This document shows, in pieces, positions 19,418 through 30,329 of a DNA stretch of 64,000 nt (the first letter of the stretch is position 1; each line of letters opens with the position of its first letter). The stretch is from Gracilariopsis chorda (taxonomy: Eukaryota; Rhodophyta; Florideophyceae; Gracilariales; Gracilariaceae). The notes below the pieces were generated by a model. It saw only the letters and a list, made by a program, of their open reading frames with translations, did not search any database and was not told the DNA's origin. The stretch is taken from the NCBI GenBank assembly GCA_003194525.1, contig NBIV01000080.1, positions 1 to 64,000 of the forward strand, in the 5' to 3' direction. A program made the position numbers and the translations under genes.

Positions 19418-20493
19418 CTATCAGAACGGAATTCAGGAATAAGATTTGTGTTTCGTTCAAGTCGTTGCATTGAATGCTGGATAGACTGTTCGGTTTGCGG
19501 TTAGTAAGCCAGCCGCTTCAGAACAACGTGCTTCAACGTTTGAATTGTCTTGTTAGCGATAGATGGACAGACGGATGTGCTTCCCAGAGAGATGGAAGAC
19601 GCCATGTGCTCGTCATTTACTTTAGGGAACTTCGTACCCTTCGTACCATCGCTATAGATAGAGAAATGGGCAACGAAAGTTAATGAACTAAATGTAGTAT
19701 GGAGCTCGTAAATCTTTGGAGTGGGATGTGTCAGAATGAAATCCTGTCTCTGACAAGGACGACGGTTTCGAATGGAATACGGGCACAGTGTACACGTATT
19801 TATCTTTCCTTCCTGACAAATACTGTACGCTCCACCTTTCATCACCATGCAGTAGTGGATCTATCGTCCCAAAAATCCTTTCAGTTCTCTCTGACACTTT
19901 GGCTGGCGCCAGCCAAAGCATCAAAAGAATGCCCCTCCCTGCGCGCTGGCTTGAATCAAGCAGAGCGACACAGAGCACGCCTCCGTGCCTGCTGACTTCG
20001 CCCATGCGCGCGTCGCATGGCATCATCTTAGATCAGCATTCGTCATACGTGCCGAACTGGACACTCCATTAAGATCAGTGGCTTGCTCATATGCGAAGGG
20101 TAAGACACTACTTATTGGAACTCATTCAACCACCGTGGCCTTTGTGTTCCATTGTCACCCGGAAGAACCGCAATACGAGGAAGAGCATTCTGGTGCTTGT
20201 AGCGTTGCGCTCGTTACAGGTTAATCGTGGCCGTGTTCGAGAGCACAAAGAAAATAGTGTAAACCAATAGGCCAGTGACCTACAGGTATAGGGATAGCAC
20301 CCACGAATAGGTTTTGCCATTTCTTCAGCCAAGACGTCATATGTGAGGTATTTTTATTTCCGTTTGGATACAGAATCAAGAAGGCGTTGAGCAAAGCCGT
20401 TTCCTGAAGAGAGGACGCAAACACGAACACTGGTTTGACAGACTATTTTTTGCGGATCAGCCGACCACATCTCTCCTGGATCAAACCAACAAA
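19418..20493. other. Intergenic, contains a 22-bp perfect palindrome
   Basis: No gene was recognised. Bases 19897-19918 form a perfect palindrome whose half is CTTTGGCTGGC. The region must contain the promoters of the carrier and TFIIH p34 genes, which diverge from it. Confidence 0.55.
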
Positions 20494-21564
20494 ATGCGCG
20501 ACAACGCAGACCACTTCAGAATCAAAGCGGCGGATGATCCGCAGGATATCCTAGTTCTTATTCTTGACTCTTCGATTCGTTCTTGGGTCAAAACGCTTGG
20601 TAGAGAGCCCGCCAGTTCTTTAAACGATGCTGTATCCGCGCTTCAGTTGGTGACAGAGCAACTGCTTGTGTTCTTAAATACGTTTCTTTTGCTCCATGAA
20701 TCTAATCGAGTTTGCGTGATTGTCTCTGGTTCAGACGCCTCACGACTCGTCTATCCTGTTTTTCCTGACCCCGAAACCCTTCCGCCTGGTTACGATCAGG
20801 TTGTTGAGGACGCTTCCCTGGACGCTGCGGTAGGATATTCCTCACAACATCATCTCATTTCTGACCATTACCAAATGGTTCAAGACCTAAAAGCTGCCGT
20901 TGAACGAGGCATTAAAGTTTCCTTGCGCAATCAAGAACATCCACAGACATGCAACAGGCATTCATGCATCAGTTCTGCCTTAGCAACCGCGTTGTGCCTC
21001 TTAAACAGAGCACGTCGTATTCAAATCGAGCGCGCAGCAATGGGACTTGGTCGGGACAAGGATGTTATTGACACATTTGAACAAGAAATGCATTTCAATG
21101 GTCGTATACTGACCGTACTCGCGGGACCAGATGCCCCGGATCAGTATGTGTCAATGATGAACTGCATTTTCTCCGCGCAGAGGCTTGGAGTACCCATCGA
21201 TTCCTGTATGCTTGCAAAGGAAAAAGACTCTACGTACTTTCAGCAGGCCGCACGCCTCACGAACGGCGTTTATGTTCGCCCGGAGGGTTTCTCGACCTCT
21301 AATCCAGACACCTTAATGCAGTATCTACAAACAGTGTTCATAGTAGACAAACAGAGTCGGGATTTTCTGGCTATGCCTACGCCTGACAAAGTTGATTTCA
21401 GAGCGTCTTGTATGCAAACCAGGGAAATAATTGACAACGGGTACACTTGCTCTATATGCCTATCCACCTTTGACATTTCCGTCGGAAAAGGAGCTGCGAT
21501 GTGCCCGGTCTGTAGTGCGAGGTTTGCCATCACAAATCCCCGCAAGCGTTCATCGAAGCCTTGA
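20494..21564 (+). CDS. TFB4: TFIIH core subunit p34 (Tfb4/GTF2H3)
   Basis: The 356-residue protein opens with a vWA-like fold (ILVLILDSSIRSW, then NRVCVIVSGSD) and ends with a C4 zinc finger, TCSICLSTFD ... MCPVCSARF (about 318-345). That is the architecture of the p34 subunit of TFIIH, which pairs with p44 in the core used for transcription initiation and nucleotide excision repair. The middle carries extra sequence before NGRILTVLAGPDAPDQYVSMMNCIFSAQ, which otherwise follows the family well. Start is ATG at 20494 with purine-rich AACAAA before it. Confidence 0.93.
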   Translation: MRDNADHFRIKAADDPQDILVLILDSSIRSWVKTLGREPASSLNDAVSALQLVTEQLLVFLNTFLLLHESNRVCVIVSGSDASRLVYPVFPDPETLPPGYDQVVEDASLDAAVGYSSQHHLISDHYQMVQDLKAAVERGIKVSLRNQEHPQTCNRHSCISSALATALCLLNRARRIQIERAAMGLGRDKDVIDTFEQEMHFNGRILTVLAGPDAPDQYVSMMNCIFSAQRLGVPIDSCMLAKEKDSTYFQQAARLTNGVYVRPEGFSTSNPDTLMQYLQTVFIVDKQSRDFLAMPTPDKVDFRASCMQTREIIDNGYTCSICLSTFDISVGKGAAMCPVCSARFAITNPRKRSSKP

Positions 21565-21640
21565 GTCGAGAAGGGGTGCACACGAAGAGGGATGTAAATC
21601 GTAACTCTTCCAACTTCTACTTTGATTTATTTGATCTTTA

Positions 21641-23218
21641 TCATTGAAGCTCCATTTGATCTTGAGCATTGACTCTTGACTTCTTTTTCAAAATACCTCT
21701 TGTAGGATTAGATTGGGTAGCGACATGGAATGACGGTTCCATATCTTTGTTTTCGGCTGTTGGATTTTTGTTTTCTGGTACATTATCAGTCATTGCATCT
21801 TCTGCATCGATCGGGGAAGTCGCAGAGGCACTTGCAAACTGTGCTTTGGATATACCTGTTTGTGTTAGAGAGCCAAGAGCGGCGCTTTCTGTGTCCCTGA
21901 TTGCATCGACGTTGAACTCTTCGCTCCATTGGTGAACAACAGTTGCACTTAGATGAGCCTTGCTAGGACCCTTTGGTGGAAGTGTATAGAATGGTATCTT
22001 TCCGCTGTTCCAGTCTTGAAGGACCACTTTAGCAGCGGACTCAACGTCATACGAACCACCTCTTCTATACTTCCCTCGAGACGAACAAAGGAATGCAAGA
22101 AATTCGGTGACTGTTGCGAATTCTGGAACGCTATACGCTATCATCAACGGCTCGGGTCCAACTCTCTTAATGATGGTCTCAACAGGAGATACTGGGTCGT
22201 AGAGCTGTTCAATTTTGATACAATTCCGTAGCACAAGAGCGTCCGCTTGATTGGCAGAGAAAACTATTCCAGGACAATCAACAAGTCGAATGTTTTTGTC
22301 GAGATGGACTTCTTGAGCGCTACGAGTTAGACCAGGAGTCGCGCCAGCCGAAACAGCTCTGCTTCTTTTCAGTGAGTTGATCAATGAACTCTTCCCGACG
22401 TTTGGATATCCGATAACACCAACCGTAACAGAGGTTTTCAAGTTCCGACTTCTTGCGTAATTCTTCAACAGTGAGAGTAGATTTGTAGCGCCGAGACATT
22501 CCGAAGTGTTGACAGAAGAGGCCGCGAGAGCAGTCATGTTGGCTTGGCCCTTTGACCGGCTTTCCTCGACCGAGGCACGGAAGGCTACCGTTGGAAATTC
22601 GTTTCTGAGATAGGATAACCACCTGTCTGCAATATCTTTTGGCACCATATCTACCTTGTTCAGCACAAGAACGATTCGCTTAGAACCCCCAGAAGAAGCC
22701 AAGATGGCTCTTTCAGCATCATAGCAGCGACAACCAATTGGATCTCTGGCATCCAACACCTCCAGAATCACGTCAGAACTCTCAACCACCTTCTTGAACT
22801 CTTTCATGAACGCCCGCCTAGAACCGTCACGCGCGAAGTCAGTGGTAGGATCTCCCTTTTCTAGGTCATCTTCCTCGCGGTTTTCAAACGCTGCTGTGCG
22901 ATGATTGGCATCGGCGGCGATTTGAGCAAGCGCCGGGTCAGCGTCCGCACCTTGTGCAGCCTTAGTTAGTTCTCGACGTGACTCTATCAAAGCCTTCTTC
23001 GCTTCGGCTTCTTGGGCCTTCTTTCGCTCGAGGGTTTCCATCAACTGCTGCTTGAAAGGCCATAGATTGGGAATGCCAGGGTCCTTCTTGCGGATTTTTC
23101 TCACTTCTGGCTTATGCTTATTGGCACGTCGCACGTCTCGGCGATGTTGGCGAACCTTCTTTTCAACTTTGTATTTGTGCTTGAGAGTTTGGCGTTTGCT
23201 CTTGACGTGAGGAGCCAT
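21641..23218 (-). CDS. Nucleostemin-type circularly permuted GTPase (GNL3/Nug1)
   Basis: The 525-residue protein starts with a very basic nucleolar N terminus (SKRQTLKHKYKVEKKVRQHRR). It then shows GTPase motifs in permuted order: VLDARDP, G4 LNKVDMVPKD, G1 GYPNVGKSSLINSL, the GATPGLTRSAQ switch and G3 DCPGIVF. This order defines the YlqF/GNL family. The basic N-terminal domain and coiled linker fit GNL3/Nug1, which acts in 60S subunit assembly and export. It converges on the TFIIH p34 gene, 76 bp away. The C-terminal 100 residues are low-complexity and end in basic KKKSRVNAQ. Confidence 0.93.
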   Translation of the reverse strand: MAPHVKSKRQTLKHKYKVEKKVRQHRRDVRRANKHKPEVRKIRKKDPGIPNLWPFKQQLMETLERKKAQEAEAKKALIESRRELTKAAQGADADPALAQIAADANHRTAAFENREEDDLEKGDPTTDFARDGSRRAFMKEFKKVVESSDVILEVLDARDPIGCRCYDAERAILASSGGSKRIVLVLNKVDMVPKDIADRWLSYLRNEFPTVAFRASVEESRSKGQANMTALAASSVNTSECLGATNLLSLLKNYARSRNLKTSVTVGVIGYPNVGKSSLINSLKRSRAVSAGATPGLTRSAQEVHLDKNIRLVDCPGIVFSANQADALVLRNCIKIEQLYDPVSPVETIIKRVGPEPLMIAYSVPEFATVTEFLAFLCSSRGKYRRGGSYDVESAAKVVLQDWNSGKIPFYTLPPKGPSKAHLSATVVHQWSEEFNVDAIRDTESAALGSLTQTGISKAQFASASATSPIDAEDAMTDNVPENKNPTAENKDMEPSFHVATQSNPTRGILKKKSRVNAQDQMELQ

Positions 23219-25296
23219 TGCGGTGTCTTCGGTCTATGTCAAAGCTACTTCAATATGGATTAGCGTCAGGCCAAGAGCGATGAGGTTTTATCCTTTCGGG
23301 GGAAACGACTTCCGTGAACCTGTGCTCAGGGCTCAAGGTGTAGCAGAGCTTCCAGGTTGGTAATGTCGCTCCGGTCCTGTGTTGTAGAATATGTTGTCCG
23401 TATGCTTCCGCCGTCGGCAGTGACTACTACACCACCTCACTGCATTCCGAGGATATATGCTTACCCCAAGGCGTAAGTTACAGGTTGACAATTTTGCACG
23501 TACACGTACTCACTTACATGGATAACTGGTGCTTCTGAAACCAAACTTAAATGTTAAACGTTCTTATTTTTGCGGGCAAAAGGAAATTTAGCGTACGAAA
23601 GCAGCTAATAGTCAGAGGGATGGCAATCATTGATTGCTAACCTCTTCATACCATTCATACCCACACGTAGATAGAAGATATCTACACCTTCCGAGGGTAT
23701 AGACGAGGAAGGATACGGTAACAGAAGAACCATGACATGACGTTTGTCCCAAGCGAAAAGACGCGGAAATTGTACAGCTATCTAGAGTCAATCATTCAAA
23801 CACTATACTCTGCTGCTGTCCATCTCATTCATCGGTACTTTCTTTTGATCTAAATGTTCCCACATAGATGGTCGACATGTCGTGGCCTAACGGCATAGAT
23901 TTCCAGACAATTTACTTAAAAGTTTTCAGTAGCACTGTCTTCGTGAAACGTAAATGTTTATGAGCTTGTGCACAAGACCTAGGCCGGCGGCCTCAGAGCT
24001 CCAGGATCAAAATCAATAAGACAAGTTATATGAAGGCTTTTGTTGCTGAATTCGTTCTGATCATACTGATTAATTTTCGATGAAGCTCACCCCTACAATG
24101 CATTTGAAATGATTATGCTGTGCCGTTTTTTTGTACAGTTTTTCCGCTAGTCGGTTAGTCGTTGGTCTCTTGCGGAGCTAGGATCGCGAGTCCATTCGCT
24201 TCCCTCAGTGGACGCCAGAGAAATGTCTAAATAAGACAATATGGTAAAGAATCGTAATCAAGAAATCGTTTTATTCTCAATCACTAGCAATTATTCTGTT
24301 TTCTTTACCCAGTTGACAGGCATTCACTCGGATTAAGGTTTCTTTGCGTTAGGTGATGACCGGTGGGAATACGAATACAAGTTTTGCACCTCGTTAACTT
24401 CATTTCACAATAAAGCGGCCCTCTTTGGCAGATATCACTTGTACTTTCTTCTTTCTATGAAGTTTCGCCAGATGAGGAAGCCAAATGGATATGCGATTGG
24501 GTGTACTAGGGGAATTTAGCCGCCGAATAGATGATTAGCCTTCTACTTCTTCTAGAGTGTTAATACCGCTGCCTCGGAATCATCAGAGGCACGTGCTCGT
24601 AAACACACAGACACACATATCACTTGGAAAACTGAGGAACTTGTATTCGTCATTTGCACAGGTGTCTGTGCGAATTCCGGAATGTTTGAGATACACAAGG
24701 GTACGGCTTTGCTAAAACTGTTGAGAGTTCACCCAAAACGCTGCTCTGGAAGAGAGGAATGACACGCCGTCGATTGAACACGTGTCGTAATGTTGTGCGC
24801 TGCGGTTGGAGTGCACGGCGACGACACCCTGGTACTACTAATAATAGGCTTTGAGTCCACAAGCTCAGAAGTCTTTCTTCTATATGGGTAGATCTAGCTA
24901 CTGTACCGTTCTGGAAGACAAGGATACCAGAATGTACAGGTACAGTAACCCTTACCTTCGGTAGATGATAAAAGATACTGGGTTTTGGGCTGGCCAGCAG
25001 TGGCAGTTGAACACTTTGACAGTTCGAATCAATCGTTGTGCCATCTTTGATGATTTGTTGTGCCATCTACCCTTGGTAAAAACATGTTGACGTGCAAATT
25101 TTGCACTGCAAAACAGCAAGTTTAAGAGATTCACAGTTTTCGCGGGAACACATGTCGAATCGAAAGCTCTAATCGTGCCTTAAGACGCGTATGCTGAGAC
25201 ATCCTCGTTGTTCAGTCTGCTTCTTTACAAGTTCAGCAACATTCTGAACCGTCTTGCATTAATTCAAAAGTTGCAACAACCGGAGGCGCAGGTGTG
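23219..25296. other. Intergenic, no supported gene
   Basis: Two kilobases between divergent NUG1-like and SMC1 genes. A 138-codon ATG frame on the minus strand (25066-24650) has no recognised motif and is not called. A short direct duplication around ATGGCACAACAAATC occurs near 25035-25066. No tRNA was convincing. Confidence 0.5.
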
Positions 25297-28200
25297 ATGG
25301 GTCGTCTTGACCGCCTTGAGCTGCACAACTTCAAGAGCTATGGGGGCACTGTTGTTGTAGGTCCTTTTAAAGGGTTCACTGCCATTATAGGCACCAATGG
25401 AAGCGGAAAAAGCAATCTAATGGATGCAATCTCCTTTGTTCTCGGCGTTCGAACTTCTCAACTGCGTGGGAATCAACTTCGCGATTTGGTCTACCGAAAT
25501 TTGGAGGACCCTCAGGATGACCATGCTAGTCGCAAAGCCTACGTCAAACTCATCTACCGTAAGAACGACGACAGCGATCAGCCCGATGAAATAGAGTTTA
25601 TGCGCACTGTCACTGTTGGTGGCTCGAGTGAGTATCGTGTCAAAGGCCGAGTCGTTAATCTTGAGAGGTACAACAGCGAACTTGCCAAGATTGGCGTGCT
25701 TGTTAAGGCCCGAAACTTTCTTGTGTTCCAGAACGAGGTTGAAGGTATTGCCTCAAAATCACCCAAAGAGTTGACCACCATGTTTGAGGAAGTGTCCGGT
25801 TCAGCAGAGTTTCGAAACGAGTATCAAGGCGCCCGAACAGAGAGGGACACTGCAGAGGAAGAGGTTACTCATTTTTGGAGAAAGCGGAAAGGTATGGCCG
25901 CAGAGAAACGCTACTGTAGAGAACAAAAGGAAGAGGCAGAACGTTTCAAACGACTTCAGCAGCAAATTGCCGATATGAAAACCGAGAAGGCATTGTTCGA
26001 ACTGTACCACGTGGATACGGACTTGCGAACGTTCAAGTCTGAGGTCAAGGTTGTCACAGATGAGCTTGAAGAACAACAGCGTCGCGCGGAAAAGAAAGAA
26101 TCTGCTTTCAAGGCTGAGAAAAGCAAGATTGTTGAACTGGAGAGAGACAGAACCAAACTTGAACGCAAAAAGAAACGCTTGTCGGATGAGATTGAGAAGC
26201 TTCGTCCTGCAGAGGTTAAATACGAGACAGAGAAGTCTGTACTGACACGGCGCATCAAAGGGGATGAGCGCATGTTGAAGAAGCTTCAGGAGGACTTCAA
26301 CAATGGTGTTGCATTCGCAAGTTCCCTCGACGCTGAGTTAAAGGAATGCAGAGAAGAAATCGCAAACTTAGAGAAGGAAATTAAAGATGCAGAGGAGTCT
26401 GATGTATCTCCGGAAAGCTTGGCAGAATACAAGTCCTTAAAGGAGGCTGTTGCAGCGAGAACATCTGTTCTTGAACAAGAACTAGAAGCTAGCAAGAGGA
26501 ATACTGAAGCTGCTGCGAAAGAAAAGGACGTTCTTGAGAATCGTGAAAAGATGCTACGTGAGCGCGTGACCTCTGCCGCAAAGGATGTAGATGTTTATCA
26601 AGCAAAAGCTGCGGAACTGGCTCAGTTGATAACAGCTACAGAACGGGAGAAGCGTGCCCTGCAAAGTGAACACGCTCGTATTGGAGAAGCGAATGCGGAG
26701 CGCTCAACGGTACGGCGGCAACTCGAACAGGCCTATATGGATGCCACACAAGCATTACGAGATGCAAAGGCAGACATACACGAAAGCGGGCGGGAGAAAG
26801 TAGTTAACGATGCTGTTGAAAGAATGAAGGGCCTGTATCCTGGGGTTCATGGGCGCCTATCCGACCTTTGTCAACCGATTCAATCCCGATATCGTGAGGC
26901 CGTGGCAATTAGCTTCGGGAAGCATATGGATGCTGTTGTGATCGATAATAAGCAAACTGGTGCAGAGTGTGTTCGATTTCTCAAAGATAACAGGGTTGGT
27001 GTTATCTCTTTCATTCCCCTGGATGATATTAGGCCTCAACCGCTTGATGAATCTTTGCGTCGACTTGGCGGTACTGTGCGTCTCACCTTCGATGTCGTCA
27101 AGTATCGTGACATTTATGAAAAAGCAGTGCTATATGCAGCAGGTAATTCTATCATTTGCGATACTTTGGATGAGGCTCGACGGTTGGCATATGAAGGTAG
27201 ACGTAGAGTGAAGGTATGTACTCTCGATGGAACCCTCATTTCCACAGCTGGCTTCATGACTGGGGGTATAGGTAGAAGAGATGCAAGTGCGACGAGAAAG
27301 TGGGACCGGGGAGAAATAGAGAAGCTAAAGCAAAAGCGCAATCGTGCCCAACAAGAGCTTGATGCTCTTGGCTCTGCTGAATCTGATCGTCAGAGGGCGG
27401 CGACTCTGGCAGAAAAAATTGATGAGCTAAGCAGAAAGCTGAACATGCTAGGACAAGACAGGCGCGATTCTCTCACACGTGCAAAATCATCTCAAAGAAG
27501 TGTAGAACAGACAACGAACGAATTGGATACCCTGCTCCCCCAAATTCAGAGGGCTATTGCAGAACACAGGAGTGCAGTCGAGAATGCGCATGCTGTTGAG
27601 GCGCGCTTGCATGGTCTCGAGAATGAGCTATTCGGAGATTTTGCCCAGCGTCACGATGTTGAATCTGTTCATCAGTTCGAGGAGCAATTCGTTCAGAAAT
27701 CTCGAAAGCTCAGGTCTCGAAAAGTTGAACTGGAAACAAAAGAATCTGGATTACAAAGCTCTCTCAAGTATAAAACCGGCCAGCAGAACAAGACATCTTT
27801 GGCGAGAACGCAGAAAAAGATCGAAAATCAGAGGGAAAGGCTCGCAGAAGTTGAGGACCAGCTTTCGAGCTTGGGAAGCAAGCGTGTTGAGTTGGAGACT
27901 CGTCTAGAAAAAATGACTAAAGATGTTGAAGACATTGTGCAACAGAAAACTCGCACATCTGAGCTCATATCTGAAAAGCGACAAGAGTTTCGAAAAGAGA
28001 CCGAAGGTGTTGCTGAAATTGAGAAGGATTTGATGCTTAAGCGATCTAGAATGGAACAACTCCGGAGTCAGAGACTAAAACTCCTCACTACTGCTAAAGT
28101 TGGTCAAGTTTATATTCCTACGAAGGACCAAGATAGTGATGATGAATCCGAGCCAGAAGAAGAGGATCAACGGGATGCTGACGGTGATACAGTAATGGAG

Positions 28201-29025
28201 ACTCCGGTTGAAACAGATAATGATGGCACCCAGGTTACAGTTGACGCCAATATCAAGATTGATTACTCAAGACTCTCCCGCCGCCATCGAGCGGCAGCCA
28301 CTGTGGACAAGCAAAAAGAGATGCTGGAAACATATGAAGAGAAAATTCGTGCAATGCAGCATCAGCTAGACGGTCTAGCGCCAAATATGAAGGCAAACGA
28401 GCACATGTCGGATGTGAATGAAAAGCTTGCTGAAATCGATCGAGACGCGGAACAAGCTCGGGAGCGAGCGCGAAAAGCAGTACAGAGGTTCGAAGATGTC
28501 CGGCAGAAGCGGCAAGATCGTTTCGGAGCATGTTACAATCATGTAGCTAACAAAATTGATGAAGTTTACAAACAACTCACGAGAAGCGCAGCGTATCCTA
28601 TGGGGGGGACTGCAAGCTTGTACTTGGAGCAACAAGACGAACCTTATCTCGGCGGGATTAAGTTCAATGCCATGCCGCCTACCAAGCGGTTTCGAGACAT
28701 GGACCAGCTCAGTGGTGGAGAGAGAACGGTTGCTGCTCTTGCTCTTCTTTTCGCGATTCATGATTTTCGCCCCAGCCCATTCTTTGTCCTGGATGAGATA
28801 GATGCTGCCCTTGACAACTTGAACGTGGGTCGAGTGTCTGCTTATGTTCGTTCTCGCGCACCGGATTTACAGACCATTGTAATCAGTTTGAAAGATTCCT
28901 TTTACGAACGAGCGGACGCGTTAGTGGGTATCTATCGGGATCTTGCGTTACAAGCATCGCGTCTCTTAACGCTTGACCTCACGGAATTTGATGAGCCCAC
29001 ACCATCAGCAATAGCAGCGCAGTAG
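25297..29025 (+). CDS. SMC1: Cohesin core ATPase SMC1
   Basis: The 1242-residue protein has the SMC layout: N-terminal Walker A (IIGTNGSGKSNLMDAISFVLG), long coiled coils, a hinge at about 511-664 (GVHGRLSDLCQPI to GFMTGGIGRRD), and a C-terminal head with signature QLSGGERTVAALALLFAI (about 1137) and Walker B FFVLDEIDAALDN. RLELHNFKSYGG and RTSQLRGNQLRDLVY point to SMC1. With SMC3 it forms the ring that holds sister chromatids together. An acidic insert (DSDDESEPEEEDQRDADGD) interrupts the C-terminal coiled coil at about 948-966. The frame opens with GTG at 25294; the first ATG, at 25297, is preferred. Confidence 0.97.
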   Translation: MGRLDRLELHNFKSYGGTVVVGPFKGFTAIIGTNGSGKSNLMDAISFVLGVRTSQLRGNQLRDLVYRNLEDPQDDHASRKAYVKLIYRKNDDSDQPDEIEFMRTVTVGGSSEYRVKGRVVNLERYNSELAKIGVLVKARNFLVFQNEVEGIASKSPKELTTMFEEVSGSAEFRNEYQGARTERDTAEEEVTHFWRKRKGMAAEKRYCREQKEEAERFKRLQQQIADMKTEKALFELYHVDTDLRTFKSEVKVVTDELEEQQRRAEKKESAFKAEKSKIVELERDRTKLERKKKRLSDEIEKLRPAEVKYETEKSVLTRRIKGDERMLKKLQEDFNNGVAFASSLDAELKECREEIANLEKEIKDAEESDVSPESLAEYKSLKEAVAARTSVLEQELEASKRNTEAAAKEKDVLENREKMLRERVTSAAKDVDVYQAKAAELAQLITATEREKRALQSEHARIGEANAERSTVRRQLEQAYMDATQALRDAKADIHESGREKVVNDAVERMKGLYPGVHGRLSDLCQPIQSRYREAVAISFGKHMDAVVIDNKQTGAECVRFLKDNRVGVISFIPLDDIRPQPLDESLRRLGGTVRLTFDVVKYRDIYEKAVLYAAGNSIICDTLDEARRLAYEGRRRVKVCTLDGTLISTAGFMTGGIGRRDASATRKWDRGEIEKLKQKRNRAQQELDALGSAESDRQRAATLAEKIDELSRKLNMLGQDRRDSLTRAKSSQRSVEQTTNELDTLLPQIQRAIAEHRSAVENAHAVEARLHGLENELFGDFAQRHDVESVHQFEEQFVQKSRKLRSRKVELETKESGLQSSLKYKTGQQNKTSLARTQKKIENQRERLAEVEDQLSSLGSKRVELETRLEKMTKDVEDIVQQKTRTSELISEKRQEFRKETEGVAEIEKDLMLKRSRMEQLRSQRLKLLTTAKVGQVYIPTKDQDSDDESEPEEEDQRDADGDTVMETPVETDNDGTQVTVDANIKIDYSRLSRRHRAAATVDKQKEMLETYEEKIRAMQHQLDGLAPNMKANEHMSDVNEKLAEIDRDAEQARERARKAVQRFEDVRQKRQDRFGACYNHVANKIDEVYKQLTRSAAYPMGGTASLYLEQQDEPYLGGIKFNAMPPTKRFRDMDQLSGGERTVAALALLFAIHDFRPSPFFVLDEIDAALDNLNVGRVSAYVRSRAPDLQTIVISLKDSFYERADALVGIYRDLALQASRLLTLDLTEFDEPTPSAIAAQ

Positions 29026-29048
29026 GTTGGAACATGTGCTTCGTATGA

Positions 29049-30329
29049 TCATCGATGAGGAAACGTTTCCACGGATAACTCTCTTTGAAAAGATTCGTCG
29101 TTCGGCATGTTCAGAGACATTCCGCCAAATGCAAGCCGATGGACTGACAAACGGAGGAGCTTCTTTGTGAGATACCTTCGGATTGATGAATCAGACGACG
29201 AGAGTAAGTTGCAAAGTTTTGCGAACTGATCTATTACGGCTTTGCGTTCGCTTCGATTGAGGGCGTACCGCTCAAGGTTTGGACCAACAGTCAGCATGCC
29301 TTTCTCATTTTGATCTGCAAGATGGTTCGCGAGGATATAGCTGTCCTCTATAGCCAGCGTTGTGCTCATGTGAAAATTACCTGTGTTGCGCGGTCTCCCG
29401 GCGTCACCAACCAAAGCTATTCGAGAAGAATTGTTATCCACCCACGGAAACTCCTCGGGCCACACCCTCTTCATTTCTGCGCGACTAATGTCTCGGTCAG
29501 AATCAACTGAAGATATCAGATCAGTGACAATGCTCGGGAACCCTTTGAAGAAATGCAACAAACGTGGGGCGAACGGCCGGAGTAGAACGTTACTGGAATT
29601 TGAAACGATTGCCCACCACACGACTTCTGTTGGAGTCATGCGAGCGAACCCAAATCTGAGGTTCTTATCCCAGATTTCTTTCCCGATATGCAACGGTATA
29701 TCATCTAAGCTACGATTGCGTACAACCGCTTGCCAAGAGATAATACCTGAGGGCACGGTCATAACAGGACGAGACATGCACATACGTACCGCTGAATTCA
29801 TTCCGTCCGCACCAACAACGAACCTTGTATCAATAAACGCCTGCTGGCCTTCTTTCGACGTTTTGCTCTCCTTGTTAATGTCGAGAACCTTCACTTTAAC
29901 TCCAGCCGTCTGGATCTGGAGCGAACGGAACTTTGTTCTAAAAGACACAGAACCTGAAGGGATGGATTCTAGGAAAAGCTGTTGCAGATACTCTCTGGGC
30001 AACGTCCACACCTCTGTGCCGATTTCATCTAAATGAAAGTCTGCAATTCTATTACCTTTGATATTCTCGACTCTGATAGTATACATAGGAGTTCCTAATG
30101 CTCGGTACTGCGATCCTAACCCTAGTCGATCAAGAATTCTCACTGCAGACCCGCCCAGAAATACACCTGCTCGTGCTTTCTCAGTAAATCTTTGCGTCGG
30201 TACGATCATCTTATTCTGTATCCCTGCTCGGTGAAGGGAAAGAGCGGCCGTGAAACTTCCAAGACCACCACCAACAATCAAAATGGGAACTTTCGCGGCC
30301 GTGTACGCCCCTGCAATTGCTTTGTTCAT
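29049..30329 (-). CDS. FAD-dependent monooxygenase
   Basis: The 426-residue protein has the dinucleotide fold VPILIVGGGLGSFTAALSL, the second FAD motif FVVGADGMNSAVR and a third ALVGDAGRP, which is the pattern of class A flavin monooxygenases (UbiH/PHBH/zeaxanthin-epoxidase relatives). The third motif lacks the usual GDAAH followed by P-X-X-GQG and instead runs GDAGRPRNTGNFHMSTTLA before AIEDS, so substrate and even catalysis are uncertain. There is no clear targeting peptide beyond a short MNKAIAGAYTAAK start. It converges on SMC1 with only 23 bp between stop codons. Confidence 0.85.
   Translation of the reverse strand: MNKAIAGAYTAAKVPILIVGGGLGSFTAALSLHRAGIQNKMIVPTQRFTEKARAGVFLGGSAVRILDRLGLGSQYRALGTPMYTIRVENIKGNRIADFHLDEIGTEVWTLPREYLQQLFLESIPSGSVSFRTKFRSLQIQTAGVKVKVLDINKESKTSKEGQQAFIDTRFVVGADGMNSAVRMCMSRPVMTVPSGIISWQAVVRNRSLDDIPLHIGKEIWDKNLRFGFARMTPTEVVWWAIVSNSSNVLLRPFAPRLLHFFKGFPSIVTDLISSVDSDRDISRAEMKRVWPEEFPWVDNNSSRIALVGDAGRPRNTGNFHMSTTLAIEDSYILANHLADQNEKGMLTVGPNLERYALNRSERKAVIDQFAKLCNLLSSSDSSIRRYLTKKLLRLSVHRLAFGGMSLNMPNDESFQRELSVETFPHR

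Noticed and set aside
25022..25032. GTTCGAATC, resembling a tRNA B box
   Set aside because: No matching acceptor stem, A box or cloverleaf could be formed around it.
24650..25066. 138-codon ATG frame on the minus strand upstream of SMC1
   Set aside because: No motif, low-quality composition, and a short repeat at its start; kept only as a note.
25294..25296. GTG start for SMC1, and similar GTG/TTG starts for ABCF, TrpRS, SURF6, GluRS, the fucosyltransferase-like gene and DUF1761 copies
   Set aside because: In a eukaryotic nuclear gene the first in-frame ATG is preferred, and the family motifs begin after it.
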